The notes: generated by a model from the letters alone, not told the origin. Counted from the first letter of the stretch, positions 21,961-36,035 are shown. The stretch: DNA of 64,000 nt from Pseudisothecium myosuroides (GCA_951799445.1 OX637290.1:32296987-32360986), one strand, 5' to 3'. Program-made: numbers and translations.

Positions 21961-24743
21961 AGGAAGATGGCAATTACTTTAGGGGACTGATTATTTTATG
22001 CAGAAGTTTCATCCACCTATCCATTTGAATTACAGGCGGGAATACAAATCCTAGCCCTAGCCTTGGATCCTTATTCTTGACAGTAAATTAGATTTAAAAA
22101 AATCCAATGGATCAGATTACTTATGACCCTACATTTATTATAATACTTATTATCCTATTTGTAGTATCATATATTACTTGAAATTATTAATTATCTAAAT
22201 TTTAGGCTCCATGAAAAAAAAAATCTTTGGCTACACATTGCCAGTTAAATTTTCCTAAGTGACCCCCTCTGGGATTTTAATGCAAGTATTGACAATTTAT
22301 CAATTTACCTACCATCTAACAATCAAAGGGCTAAAGATTAACATGCCAAATAGGTTAAACAAAAAAATTCTAATTGTTTTATTTTTTTCCCATCAAATGT
22401 CATTTTTCTATAGATATACCTTTCAATTCTAGCAATCCAAATGACATTATATAACAAAATATCACAACAATATCCTTTTTGTGCCTTTTGTCTTTCTTGT
22501 CAATAGATCCTAGTACTATCAAGGTTACCAAATTACAAGGGATTCAAACCTTAGTGATTTACATAAGAAAAGTTATTTGTAACCAATGATTGCACTTATC
22601 CTTCAAATGCACGATTGAAAATAGTCAATATGGATGCAATGATATTAATTGATTTCAGGTTTTATAACCCCTCGATTGTATTTTCCTTTCCTTTGTTTTT
22701 GTTGCTTTAATATTGAGTTTTGCTTTCCACTACAAAATTGTTTTTCAATTTAATTTGTATTGTTTCAAATTTGTGTATGTTGTGGCAAGTTCATTTGTAG
22801 TGCCATAACTTCTTCTTTTCTTGCAATTAATCTAATGTGAAGGAGCATTAGGCTTTTTCTTGATCTATTTTGGATATTTGATAGGTGTTGCATGTTTGGA
22901 CTCAAAATTCGTTGACATTTTTATACATTTAGTTGTTGATATATTCCTGCTCTGCATATACGTTCTTGCAATGCTTGTATATTGCTTCTATTATCAATGC
23001 AATTTCCTTTCGTGGGTAAGTATTTATTGAATTGGGGATAAGTATTTATGATCTTTGAGACTAGTTGTAGATAGAAGAGCAATGGAAATAGTTAACAAAG
23101 TATCATGGGAATTAGAATCATGATTGACTAGAGCAAGTACAAAATCATTGGCAATATATTTGTTCTTTAAAGATTTGTTCAAAATTTGATTTATAGCTAT
23201 TCTTTTATAGTATATCTTATCAGTGTGATCTAGTAGAATACACGGATGTTAATTTGAGATTTTCTTTTGACAATTTTGACTTTTTTAATAAAATTTTTGC
23301 TTATAGAGTTTTTTCATAAATATCATTTTTTGGATTATATTATATTTTTTCTATTTATTATGGAAAATTTTGCGCCTATTGTTAGAATGATCAAATTTAA
23401 GAGATCAAATGCTAAATCTAGATTTAAGTCGACATGTTTTATTAAAAAATTGATATTTTTTCTAATATTCTTTAGTTATCTTTGAATTTATTTATAAAGA
23501 ATCTTTGATGAATCAACCTCTAAAGAAGAATCTTATTGATTTTTCTTCATTGGAAAAATACACTAAATTGATTTTCGTTACAACCGATTTCATCGCTTAT
23601 ATTATGTGATTTGCTATATTTCAAAATATAGCATGAAAAGCAAGGAAAAGTGGGAACTGGCTTTCTATTTGTAGTGGTTTGGTTAAATATATGGATGTTA
23701 GTTTTAAGTAATATTTCTATTTTTGACACACAATAATGTCTAAATATTGGATTCTTTAAACTTTTCACTATTTTACTTTACTAAATTACAAGATTATTCT
23801 GTTCTTGATCTTCTTAGGTATATTCTCTCAAAAGCTCTAAAAAAATTCTATATATTTTAAAATTATTCTTTTATATTTTTAAAGCACATTTAAAAAAAAA
23901 TCAAAAGTATAAGATTAGAATGCAACAAATACTCTGTACTACTTTTGTATTTTGCAATCACCTTATTGTGACATTTACTTCTGTGCATGCAAACAAACAA
24001 CCATGATTATTCATGTACAGTACATTGAAATGGGAGTCAAAGTATAATAGTTCCAAGTGGATTTAACATCTAGGTAAGAACATCAATGAATCAACAACTA
24101 TTGAACTTAGTAAGATGTTGTTCAAATGTAGATCTTTGTTGCAAAGATACTCAACAATTCATAATTCTACAAGCTATGAAAAAAACAATTCTAATCAAAA
24201 CCGCAATTTGCTTGAAACTTTTCCTTATAAAATGAATCAAAATTGTTTGGGATTCAACATAATGATTATTTTCATCAATACACTTCTTATTGCCTAACTT
24301 GCTAATTTGTTGGGTGGCTTGCCAACTTAGACTTAGTCTGTCTTGATTTCATCTGAAAAAATAAAACCATGCATGACATTGACCTAGATTAATAGCTTCA
24401 ATTATCAAGAGATTTAAGAGCAAAGTAGCCTAATGCTTTCAAAGATGGATATATTGAAAAATTCAATGCAAAATCAAACATGAATGCTCTAAAAATCAAT
24501 AATCCTTTATAAAATTAGCAAGATAGTATATAATTAAGTTATCAATTCATAATAAAAGGAAGATGTTAGGCACTTCAATTTAAGAGAAATAAAACATTGT
24601 AATTACGAGATTGTACAACAAATTAGTGTTATACTATTATTTATTACTAAAAAATAAATAAATAGACTGAGGTAGCATGGTAAATTAGTAGATATGCATG
24701 CACATACAAATACATAATTTAGAGGTAACAAAGAATGAATGAG
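21961..24743. other. AT-rich region without identified genes
   Basis: Only short chance frames. No tandem repeat or delimited element stood out. Confidence 0.35.
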
Positions 24744-25322
24744 TTACATGCCTTGAAACATTTGCAAGACATTTTTGGAACTAGAGTCCTCGCCCTTGAT
24801 CATTTGCAATACAGTGCGTTGTTCATGACCATCATCACCTTGCATCAATTGTCGGATGCTGGTGGCTGCAGCGGGGAGAGAACTAGTATCAATGATGTAA
24901 CCACGGACAAGTTGTTGGTGTAGCAACAACGCGTATGTCATCATGCAAGCCCACATCATGTGCATTGCCCAATAGAATTGTCCATTGGGGATAAACAAGT
25001 TTACTTTAAACATGACCCAATACAACAATGAAGCCATTAAGAAGTGAAATTTGGCAAACAAGCGAGCACAACTATATGAAAATGATGCAAGTTGCGTCCC
25101 TACAGAGCTTTGAGCTTGAAATGGAATATGGCGGAATCCCCAAAAGACTTGAGACAATGATAACAAGTTAATACCATTGACGCGAATGAAGAATTGCGCA
25201 AAACTATCAGTGGCCCAAGGTACTAATAGATGTGGCGACACTATAAAGCCTATTCCTATCAATACTTGCATCAACACTGCTGTTGTATAGCACCAATATG
25301 TTATGGTGCTTATTGACACCAT
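24744..25322 (-). CDS. Four-helix integral membrane protein, unknown function, 192 aa
   Basis: This single frame has an ATG start at 25320-25322 and stop TAA. Hydrophobic segments lie at about residues 8-28 (TYWCYTTAVLMQVLIGIGF), 45-65 (FFIRVNGINLLSL...), 88-110 (AKFHFLMASLLYWVMF) and 116-138 (FYWAMHMMWACMMTYALLL). A ~50-residue hydrophilic C-terminal tail carries three spaced echoes: IRQLMQG, VLQMIKG and VLQMFQG. I do not recognise the family; the layout recalls small four-helix membrane proteins of unknown role. It stands alone in a transposon-rich desert and has no intron. Codon use and length argue for a real gene, but a conserved relic cannot be excluded. Confidence 0.6.
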   Translation of the reverse strand: MVSISTITYWCYTTAVLMQVLIGIGFIVSPHLLVPWATDSFAQFFIRVNGINLLSLSQVFWGFRHIPFQAQSSVGTQLASFSYSCARLFAKFHFLMASLLYWVMFKVNLFIPNGQFYWAMHMMWACMMTYALLLHQQLVRGYIIDTSSLPAAATSIRQLMQGDDGHEQRTVLQMIKGEDSSSKNVLQMFQGM

Positions 25323-28151
25323 TTTAATTATTATAATGATTTATTTATCACTTCTTAACTATTATTTCTATTAATAATAGTTCTTTCTTGCCAACCAACC
25401 CAATTAACCTCACACAACGCTCTTTCTTTTGATTTTCCTACAAATTTTAGGCATTTGTTTATCAAATTCCTTTGTTTGATTATACTTCAAAAATTTGATC
25501 AAGTTTTAATTTCTCCCCCTACCTGTTCAGAAATTCAAACCAATTTTATTGAATTCAAATATATTTACAACTATTCATATAATAATATAATATTAATAAA
25601 TTCTTCATATTTACAAACTCATATTTTTTGATTGATGTTCATTCTAATTATATCCATAAAATGCATGCAAATGACTAAAGTCAATTGAATAACATTATGA
25701 AGATGACAATTCCTTTATGACTGTATCATTAGAAATTTGTACAAGTATTTGGACCATGCAAGTTGAGACAATCATATATAAATAAATAGGCTAAGAATAA
25801 AGTTGGTGTTCTATTGGAACTTTAGTGATCAATGGCAATTTTCTTAATTTACAATTATGGTTTTAATAAGGTCACAACCTATATGTAATGTCACCTACCG
25901 CTTTGATACTAAAGAAGTGTCATTATTACTACCTAAGTCCAAAGAACCTCATTGAAAGCTTGGTCAACTAATACTTCCTACATATACTTCAAAGATAAAA
26001 GAATTTGAAAGGATTGAAAATGAACATGAATTAAATCTTTATATAGAAACACCAATAATGTTTGAGAATTCATGTAAATAATGTAGGTAGAGTAGAGGTG
26101 AGTCACTTTCCAAAAGGATAAAAAACGAGACAATGCTTATTTTAAATTATTACTTGAAAAAAATTACACCACAAAAATGCAAAGTATTCTTTTAGTTGTC
26201 TTAGTTCAAAACTAGGGACAATCATTGTCCCTTCTAAAATGCTAATTCCAAATATAAACATATTGTTTTACAATCCTCACATAAAAGTGGGCCTATGTGG
26301 TGTCCACGCAATATGAAGTCCGTTTTGCCCACTTCTAGAGAGAAATTACTACTTCTAAACTACATAGCATTTTTCCTTTTAGTGCTCATTGCAAGAGCAT
26401 TAAAATCCCTATAAAATTTCATCTTTTTTTTAATAGCTCACATTGAGAGATTAAAGCATAGCTAATTTGGAGCATGAAGAGGCACAAGGTGTGAAGATAC
26501 ATACTACTATCACTTGAAGAGTGAACTAGAAAGTAAGCAAGTGGAACGGTGATGAAGAAGGAAACAATGGTCTTGAAAAAGCTCTAATTGAGATTGTATA
26601 AGTGGGATGTGGGAGGGCAAGGAGTGAAGCGGTGAAGGAATAGCCTCTCAATTTGCCTCTTTACTAATAGGGTTGTTTTGATAAATATGCAGTATTTTGT
26701 CTAGCACAATGAATGAAAGGTTGACATAAACTTGAGTCCTAATAGCTGAACAATTAATTTGACTTTACTAAAAATTGCTTTGATTTTGCAATTGTCCACA
26801 TCACGTGCCATGTGCCATGTATAATGGTCCCTTGCAAGTGGGCAACTTTAAGTGGTACAGCTTCAATGGGTGATTTCTAGTTGGAAGATCACCTTGAAGG
26901 GCAATTCCCTTTGGGCAACCTCTTCAAGGGTGACCTCTTTGAGGACAACTCTTCAGTTCATGGTGTTCTTTGGTTAAATTTTAATTATGTCACTAGTGGT
27001 TAACCCTGAAGGATCAAGTAGCATTTTTTTTTTGGCAATATAGCATTTTTGGTCATCCATTTCCAAACAATTTTCATTGAATTTTCATTTTTTTTCTTTG
27101 AAATTACATACAATATGAGTTTGAAGAGTAGTTTTAAGGCACAACAATTTTCATAACTTTTGAATACATGGTTAAAAAGTTAGTGTATAATGTATAGTTT
27201 CTTTCGGAGCCCAAACAACTCTAAGAAAATCACTTTTTAAAGAAATAATAATTTGAAATTGTGTTTATTTATTTATATATTTATAGAAGGAAATGTTAGT
27301 ATGTGAACATAGAATCTATGAGCCCATGAGCCTAAAAGTCTATATTATAGACACCTTTTATGTTATAGGTGTCTATGACAAAGGTATTTATATTATAGAT
27401 TCTTTCCGTATTATAGATATATATGTTATATGTACCTTCAAATGGTTGTAAATGCATGCCAACACCTAGGTTCAAGGCTTGTAGGTTCACGTCTTTGCGC
27501 TCATGCACTAACATTGTTCTATATGTGGAAAACTTTGAATCATTTTATTTGATTAATGAAATGAAAATTATGGATAGTTTTAGTTTGCAAGGCAATTATA
27601 GAATCTCTACTCAAAAATAAACTTTTAAGTCCTTTTTTTTAACTTAGTTTTCAACATTTTTGAAAAAAATAAAATCATAGGTAGTCTTTTGTTTATTACA
27701 ACATCACAACCATTGGGATTGACATTTTTCAATTCCATAACTAAATTCTTAACAATTTAGTATTTTACGTCATTCTCTACTTTTTTCTATTTATTATTTT
27801 TTCAAGCATGATTATGAAAAAAAAATTGTTGAATTATTTTATATGTATTTTCAACTTATTTTTTCAATAGATTATGGAGAGTTGCAAGTTGTAGCATGGC
27901 TACACATTTTTGAATAAATGGTTTGAAAGATGAAATCTAACCATATGGGAAGACTTGAAAATACTTCTTTTTGAAATCCAAGCATCATAATCTTGCAATT
28001 GGTAAGGATTTTTATTCTGAAAATTTAGAGGGGTGTAATCTAACAAGTTAACTAAAGGATCCTATGGTTGAATTTGTTAAAAAATAAATATAGATGAGGA
28101 ATTTTAATTAGCCTTGCTTTGGAGACTAGTATTTTGAAGTAGTTTGGAGTC
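25323..28151. other. AT-rich intergenic region
   Basis: No convincing gene. Near 26998 is an isolated TTTAACCC-family end (ggttaaccctgaaggat). Around 27330-27430 there are short inverted repeats built from tattatagac / gtctataata words. Confidence 0.35.
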
Positions 28152-28897
28152 TTTAACCCAGTAACGCCGCCGGCGCCATTCTATGGCGTTCGGATGGCAA
28201 TACTGTGAGGTGGACAGAGTTTGAAAGTATTTTTTCATCCGGATTTTTCTTGTTGGCCTTTCATGTTGGGTTATGAAGAGTAATCAATTATGTTTGTAGT
28301 CTTGTAAGCGTTTGTCTTCACGTAAATGAGAAGTTAGTGAAAAAAACGGATCACAAAATATGCTATTTTAGTGTATTTTGGGAAGTTGTTGCTCCTTGCT
28401 CTAAATCTGAAATTTCTCCATAAAAATGATATTTTTTGAATTTGAGCCCAACTAACAAAATGAAGATCATCTACTCTAGTTTCTACTCCAATTTGAATTT
28501 TGAAAAAATTCGTAATATTGAATATTTTATTGCAATTTGAACTTTGGATGCATTTTCAATGTCTATTATTTTCTAATTATAGAATGACACGGAAATTGAG
28601 TTTACACCATGATGTTTGACACTATAAAATACACACATGGTGAAATTTTCTGATTTTTTGACATAATTTTCTATTTGATATGATTTTTCTTCACTTTTTC
28701 TTCAAAAATTTTCAAAAAAATCAATTTTTCACTAAAAAATCTAAAAAAATTATGAAGTATAGAAGACATGTAGTTCCATCTTTGAAAAATAAATATAAAA
28801 TTTTTCATTCATATCTAGTTGCAAAATGGTAGAAAACTAAGTGATAGGCAGTGAGGCTTGAAATCAGTGGTCATAGGTCCGTCCTTTAAGGGTTAAA
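28152..28897. mobile_element. TIR element of the TTTAACCC family
   Basis: The left end tttaacccagtaacgccgcc, with an unusual GC spot (cgccgccggcgcc), faces gtcctttaagggttaaa at the right. The interior is AT-rich. Size is similar to that of the members at 2307 and 46822. A target duplication is not evident. Confidence 0.45.
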
Positions 28898-31241
28898 CAT
28901 AAAAGAACTTTAGGGGTTAAGACCCACATCTAGTTTAATTTGTCAAGTTATGAAATTTAGATCAAGTGTGGGTCTTAATGTTTAGTAGATCCAAACATGT
29001 TTTCCTCTAGTATGTATGTAACAGATAGGATAGAAACAAATTCATTTAACTTTTGGGTAGAGTTGAAACAATTATTTTAAACTCTTGCATTTTCAATTTA
29101 TAAATGTTTTCATTTATGAAAAAAGTGGTTTAAGGGTTTTACAACTTTAGAATTTTACTTGAATTTAAAGTTTAAATTATAGAAGAGTCTTTATCATTAC
29201 AACCTTTCATACTTGGTCAAAATTTGAATTGTTGTATTCCGTAAGAAGTCTTCCAATTCATTTGATCTATTATATATTGAAAAGTGTGGTATACCGTAGA
29301 AGGAGGACCTTTGACCGGTTCCACCTAAAATCTTGTACCAAAATTCTCCAAAAACTTTGAAAAATATTGAATTAATTAATTTATAAAATTAGGCCCCCAG
29401 AAAAGAGGTGTAACTTGAATTTGTAAAGGTAAATGGGCCAATCTTGTGAGTCAGAGTCACTTTTGGAGTTTTGTTTATTTTTGGATGATTGATTCCAACT
29501 TGCTAAGTGCCGAAATGGTGCAAATTTGTCAATTACACATTTCAAGTGCTATCTAGAAGGACCAATGGATAGCATCTATTGTTACATTCCAAATTTATTT
29601 CAAGTGAAAACATCTAAAATTGTTCCTATATCCATTCATGTACCTTAGACTTCCATTAAGTGTCTCTAGACTTCAGTTAAATTGTCCTTGAAAAGCGTCA
29701 TTAAACCGTCTCTATACTTATTTGTAATTGGTTGATTGGTGATTTTTTGAGATTTCCGTTTTAAATTGACCTACGTGACAGTTTTAGTGGTGGTTGAAGG
29801 ACTTTCTAATTTTGAAAATTCATGAAAACTACATGCCATATTCAAAAATCTAATTCTTTATTGAATAATACTACAAAATATTATTTTTAGAAAAATGTGC
29901 ATCCAATTATGTTGAATTGCTTATTTTAATGGTTTTAGGTGTTTCCACCTTAACTTTTGTCCATTTGGTGGATACTGGCATAACTTACATCATATGACAA
30001 TGGTGTCATTTAACAATTATTTCTTCTTGGCCAATTTTTTTCAATACACTTATTTAGCCTTGTGGTATGTTTGATACAACAACAATGTATCAAGATCACA
30101 CTAATATAATTAGTGCAGGCTAAATTTGGTAATAGAACTAATTTTGTAGAAACCTCTAATTTGCTTTTGCAGTTTTGTATTCTCTACTTTTTTTGGTTTG
30201 CAATTTAAATATAATCTCATTGCTTACCCATAATATTTTGTTTTCATTTTGGTTTTTTATTTTTTATTTTTGTTATCTTTTTGTTTTTGTGTATAATTCT
30301 AATTTCATTTTTCTACTTAGTAATATTTTGGTTTTTATTTTATCATCATTTTACTGTTAGCCTAATTTGGTTACTCTACCAAATCTTGCTTATTGAGTCT
30401 TTTAGTTTTAAAACCCCATTTTTTCCCTAGGATTTTTCCATCATTTTCTCCTAATGTCATTTTCTAATATTTTGCCCTAACCTCCCTATGTTCCTATTCC
30501 TCTGTACTTAAAAACTCTCTAACTAGTGGTTGTAGTTTAATCTGGAGTGCTAGCACTTCCAGCTTGTAAATTCACACATAATATTTATATTTTTCATTTA
30601 CTAAAAAGTGAACCATTTTGGTGGTTTACAAGAGGGTTTTGAACCAATAATGGTCTTAATTACAAGTTACCTCTTTCTAATGATAATGGAGGACTTCTAA
30701 GCAAATAAGTTTATGGTACACATTCCACTCAATGTAATATTATTGATAAAGAGAAGAGTGTAATATAAAAAATTAAATCCAATCAATGACAACACCACTT
30801 ACTAATGTATGGTAGTGGAGTGTACAAAATCCTACTTATAGATTAAATCCAATGCAATTCAAGTCAAACTAATCATTTCAAAAATAGGCACTACTAGAAG
30901 AGTGTAATGTGTGTTGCCATTAATTATAAGCAACCAAGCCAAGTCCTTTATATAAACTAGCAAATCAAAAGGCTTTGAATATCCGGACTTGGAAAGAAAT
31001 TGGGTTTACAAAATGATGGCAGGTATGATGGATAGCTACACCTCATAGATCTACAAGACAAAGATGATAGGAGATAGTTCAAATATAATATCAATTCAAA
31101 TCTAAAAGAAATGCATGAAGAATCTTGAGTTTAATTTTGTGCTAAATCATGAATTTTTCTTGGTGGGTTCTCTTACACAAAGACTTTTGTTGAAAACTTG
31201 AAATTAACCAACTCTTCAACTATAGATTATGGAACCACTAA
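28898..31241. other. AT-rich intergenic region
   Basis: Low-complexity AT-rich DNA; the frame at 30175-30360 is an F/Y/I-rich low-complexity artefact. No gene seen. Confidence 0.4.
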
Positions 31242-31682
31242 GGTAAACCAGCCCATGACGGTCAAGTGGCCCATGATGGACACCTAATGACCCCATTGTG
31301 GTTTTTTAGACCACAATCAATGCCTTACATGGTAGTTATGGAGTAATTAGTGACCTCAATAGGTACTTCCAACTTTCTAGTGTAAAATTCTTTGTAAAAA
31401 TTGATCTTTTAGATCTTCCATGTTTGAAAATGTTGTGATTGCATTGGGTAGGAAGATGACCATATTGGATTCAGATTTTGTTGTTCATAAGGTAGCCTAC
31501 AGACCCCTATGGACTGATCACTTAAAAAATCCATAGCAAATTCATACTTTGTCAAAAAAACGTAATTTCAATTGCTCTCACTATTTCTCACACTTGTACT
31601 ATTGTAGGAAAAAAAACTGAAAAATTTCAGCAACCATATGAGGTCAAACTCCTAATTCTGACGGTCATGGGCTGGTTTACCT
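31242..31682. mobile_element. Harbinger-type element, 441 bp, TAA duplication
   Basis: The termini ggtaaaccagcccatgac and (inverted) ggtaaaccagcccatgac extend ~22 bp with one mismatch. TAA flanks both sides (31239-31241, 31683-31685). The interior has no transposase frame. Confidence 0.75.
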
Positions 31683-31951
31683 AACAATAGGTGGTGAAGC
31701 ACATATTAAAGCACCAATAAGACCTTGAAGATGCCCTCATCCTCCTCAAGAGCAACAATGTGCCAACCAAAAGACCAAAAGAGTGGATAGAAGCACCTGC
31801 ATCAAAATATATCATGGAAAATCAAACAATGTTGATTATGTTTAATTCAGAGTTACACATATATAATTTGTTTTATCCCAATAATTTTCTTGACAAGGAT
31901 TTGAAAGATAACATGTTCTTGCAACAAAATTGAAAACAACATCATTGAGTA

Positions 31952-32699
31952 GGGGGTGATTGCAAGAAAGACCAACCGTTTTTTGCGTCACAATGAAAGT
32001 GACTCTCTTGTCATCCGCTATAACTTTTAAAGCATGAACTTGATTAACTTAAAAAATATACTATAGATGGCTAACTTGATAGAATTCAAACCCTTTACTT
32101 TTCAAAAAATTCAAAAATCATTTTATATTTAAATTTAAATTTAACTAATTTGTCTCACTTTGCTGTTTAGGGGTTCTTAGTATTGGGGAGCATCCAAAAT
32201 AAATGATCTAGAGCTGAAATTTCAGTGGTCTATTCTATAGTAGGAAGTCATGTTTCTAATAAAAAGTAAATTTTAAAATATTTTATTTTATGTCCTTGAC
32301 ATGCCTGCTAATAAGGCTCCTTTGCGTGTGCATTTATGAACATTGATGATGGTTTTAAGATCAATCTTTTGGTGAAATCTCTTTGTCATAAAGTTCTCTC
32401 ATATTTCCAATTTTTGGTTTAAAAAAAAATTATTTTCTTATTTTTTACAAATTAAAATGCGAAAGTACCTATTTTCTTGAGATTTTGCTAGTTCATGAGA
32501 CTTTTCTATTTATCCTACTTAGAGATTTTTTCTAAGCTTTTCCTTCTCAGGGTACTTTTTTCTTAAAGGTATATACATTAAAAATATTTTTCACATATTT
32601 TTAAAATTATTTCTTTGATTATACAGTACTTCCAAAAGAAAAAAATGAGTACTGTGAAAAACGCTATAAAAATTGGTTAGTCTTCCTTGCAATCCCTCC
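31952..32699 (+). mobile_element. Full-length copy of the ~730-bp TIR repeat
   Basis: The left end gggggtgattgcaagaaag and the inverted right end (ggagggattgcaaggaag) bound ~748 bp. This is collinear with 14438-15178, including gatctagagctgaaatttc and the ttttcttgagattttgc block. No intact frame, no clear target duplication. Confidence 0.65.
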
Positions 32700-33149
32700 A
32701 AGATGCTTGATTCAATCAACATGTTCAATAACAAAGGGCTCTTCTCACAAGGTCATAGACAATAGACTCTCTTGGCCAGATCTTTAACAAAGGTGAACTT
32801 CTGCATAATGTCATCATGACAAACATCTACATGCACTACAAAGCTTGAAGTTGGATATGCATTGAAATTTGAATTTTGATGGTGGCATCTTTACAAGGTT
32901 TTTCACAAGTAAAGTAATTCTAAATCAATGAGTGTGCACAAAAAACAAGACTTTATACTGCAAGGAGCTATTAAACTAGAATTCTCTCAATTATACAATA
33001 ATTCATGAAATTAAAACATAAAGAAGTTCTATAATGACTCTGTTACATTTAAGAGGTTGGTTACATAGAATTGGTTCATATCCCACTATTCTTTCTTCTT
33101 GAATTCGCATGCATTGTATTATTGAAGAATAGTTTTCTTTGTTGTTGCA

Positions 33150-33670
33150 CTTAGACGAAGAAAGATAATGACTTAGGCACCATCATCATGGAGATGATTG
33201 TTAGCAAAGTCAAACAAGTGCAACCACAAGCCTGCTAGTACATTCCAAAGTTGAATTTCCATTTCCGGGTCATTCATACTGAGAACCGGAAGACCCTTGG
33301 GCATATCTACCAAAACAAGATCAACGCTTAAGTGTTTGCTGAACATTCTATCATAAGACCTATCCTACTTTGATGTATGAGCCTTGATGAAAAATCCATG
33401 TAATCCAAGTCAATTACAAAAACATGTAAATTTTTTAAGACCACCATCCACTTTAGAAGACTCAATGCATTTTTCTATTGAAAATGATTACCTAACTTAT
33501 TGAATAAACTCTACAATGATATGGTAGTCGGCTATAACTAGGTTATTCAAGCCACCAAGTATTGCATCCATGCTTTTATTCAATATAAACTCCATTGTGT
33601 ATATAAATGACTCATCCTTCTCATTTATCGGTGAGTCATGACCTCCTCAGTGAGAAAAGTAATTAAGAGG
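33150..33670 (-). pseudogene. Decayed coding relic, possibly methyltransferase-like
   Basis: Minus-strand pieces read INEKDESFIYTMEF, MDAILGGLNNLVIADYHI, then a ~55-residue stop-free stretch with LSVDLVLVDMPKG and LFDFANNHLHDDGA, then a stop. D-x-P near a hydrophobic strand followed by L-x-D-D-G-A recalls motif IV and the next strand of some methyltransferases carried by plant repeats. Several stops and frameshifts make it non-functional. The assignment is weak. Confidence 0.35.
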
Positions 33671-34329
33671 TGAATTGCACTTTGGACTTGTCATTAGTGG
33701 TTTTTGAACTCCTAAATCATCATCCATTGATGAAGCAATAACCTTTAGAGCAAGTGGTCCAACCTTGGGGAGGTCACTCTACAAAAAATAGAAAACCACA
33801 TGAATTAAACTATAGGGTGCATTTTTATCCATTGTAGGAAAAATTTATAAATGATTTGAATCTACTTTAGCCTGGATTTAATTCTTGAAACATCATTATA
33901 TGTAAAATAGGGTACCAAAAAATCTCTTGATTTAAAAAAAATTAAATATAAATTAGTGTAAATAAAATCAAAGAAGAGAAACAATTCATTTTTGGATGAA
34001 TATAATCCTTTGTCCTTCTATTAGAGGAATGAAAAATAATAAGTTTTTAACCATTTAACGCTTTGGATGTTGTAGCTAGATGCACTAGATTTTAGACACT
34101 TTTCTATCAAGATAAAATAGAAATTAAATTTTAGACACTTTTCTACCAACAAAATAAAATGGATTAAAGTAGAAATTAATTATACAATTGTGATCTCGAT
34201 TTGAGTGGGGGTATTTTGTCAAAATTAGAAAATCATTCAAAGGTGAATTGGAAGATCATAGTGTGTATTTGAACCGGATTATGCTCATTCAAAAATGAGA
34301 TTTTTAAGGATATGTGCCTTTAGAGTTAA

Positions 34330-34815
34330 ATAGAATTTTGATTAAAATTCAAAAGTAGATTCACTAGTTTTTGATACTGTCACTTCTCTGTTGCAAACAT
34401 TTATATCATAAATTTTCAAAAATAAAAGTATAGTGACAAGTAAAGAGGTTAAGCAATTTTGCAATCTTCATATCAAGAATAGATCCACACATAATTATTG
34501 TGAAGTTTATGAGTGAGAGTGATGTTTGAATTATATAGAATTGTGGTTAAATTTTCAAAAATAAAAGTAAAGTGATTCAGCAATGTTCAATGATCACCTT
34601 TCTATTGCAACCTTTCAAATCAAAAAGAGACTCATATATATCATTATTGTGAAGTTTATGAGTGAGAGTGATGTTTGAGTTAAATAGAATTGTGGTTAAA
34701 TTTTCAAAAATAAAAGTAAAGAGATTTAGCAATGTTTAGTGAATCACCTCTCTATTGCAACCTTTCAAATAAAAAATACACTCACATATAATTATTGTAA
34801 AGTTTATGTGTGAAA
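34330..34815. repeat. Tandem repeat, ~3 copies of a ~160-bp unit
   Basis: Each unit contains gtgaagtttatgagtgagag, gaattgtggttaaattttc, aaaaataaaagtaaag and ctctattgcaacctttcaaat. The best-matched pair begins at about 34498 and 34662. The first and third units are more diverged. Confidence 0.7.
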
Positions 34816-35649
34816 GTGACTTAGCCGTATTTGTTGTTTACATTGATAATAGTGAGTCTCCAATTATATTACATTCTAAATTTTTCTTGGATGCTCAGGT
34901 GAGGAATCAAGAAGATGACGAGATGACCATTGCCAACAATTTTTGGAGGCATTCAATATGCAATTGACTTTAATGGTAGTATCTTGGATATTTTTGACTA
35001 AATTTGTAATGAGTGTTTTGTGTTTTTGAACACTTCCCTTAGTTATAATGCATTTTGATTGTTGCATGTAACAAATTTGATGTCAATTCCAAGTATCAAT
35101 TGAAATATATATGATGAGATGAAAAAAAAGATTTGATTGTTGATATAATTATTATTAAAAGTTCCTACTTTATTTGCCTTCAAGTAATGTGAAACGTTGT
35201 AGAAAGTTGACAACTTGTTATAAATTGGAGTGTTTACAAGTTGAGAGTTCATAGTAACAAATTTCATAATTTTTGGGCCTATAAAACGTAAGATAATAAC
35301 CTTGACACACCAACATTTTTGAATTAAATATTTTAGTGAGTGCAATATGAAATGTCAATTTGATAATAATGTGATGATAATTTCAACAATAGGAAACGAT
35401 TGATCAAAAGGGAAGTACAAAAGACATAATGTGGAAAAAAGGAATTTTTTAAAAGAGTGAAAATTGTATCAAAGATGTGCATTTCAAGGGTCAAAACACT
35501 ATCCTTAAGCTAAGCTTATCCTTTCATGTGCTATGCTTTCATTGGCCAAATCCTTCCAACCTAGTATTGACTTTTTTTTGTCTAAGCACCCAACCACCTA
35601 CGCTTTGTGATTTTTATTAAAACCACAATAGCTTGTTATGTAAATCTAA

Positions 35650-36035
35650 GAGCATCCCCACAGCTAAGCCACGGAATGAGGGGGCCAAACGAGGAATTTT
35701 TGTTGGTTAGCGTGCCGTCATTTCAATTGAAGAGTCACGGCCCCATGGCAACACTCGCAAAGTGGCCAAAAGGTGAACCATACTTATTATTTTATTGTTT
35801 CAAGAAGAATCTCTTTGACTTTTGAAGAGAAGCTTTCAAAAGGTGGGATTCAAAAGATTATTTTATAACTTGGTGAGCCGCGGTCAAGAGTCTTCATTTG
35901 CTTGTGCCTTCTTCATTTTTGGAAGTGGCCGGGCATATTTTTGCCCTTGGCGAGCGTGCCGTGGGGCAATTTCCAAGCCACAGCCCGCCCATTGCCCGGT
36001 GTCAATGCCTTTGGCGAGTAGCCGTGGCGATGCTC
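35650..36035. mobile_element. Harbinger-type MITE-like element, 386 bp, TAA duplication
   Basis: The termini gagcatccccacagc and (inverted) gagcatcgccacggc are flanked by TAA on both sides (35647-35649, 36036-36038). The interior is GC-richer than the surrounding DNA (ccgtggggcaa, cattgcccggtg). Reading frames across it are not conserved-looking. Confidence 0.75.

Noticed and set aside
30175..30360. Phe/Tyr-rich 61-codon frame resembling a membrane segment
   Set aside because: Low-complexity T-rich DNA; hydrophobicity follows from base composition.
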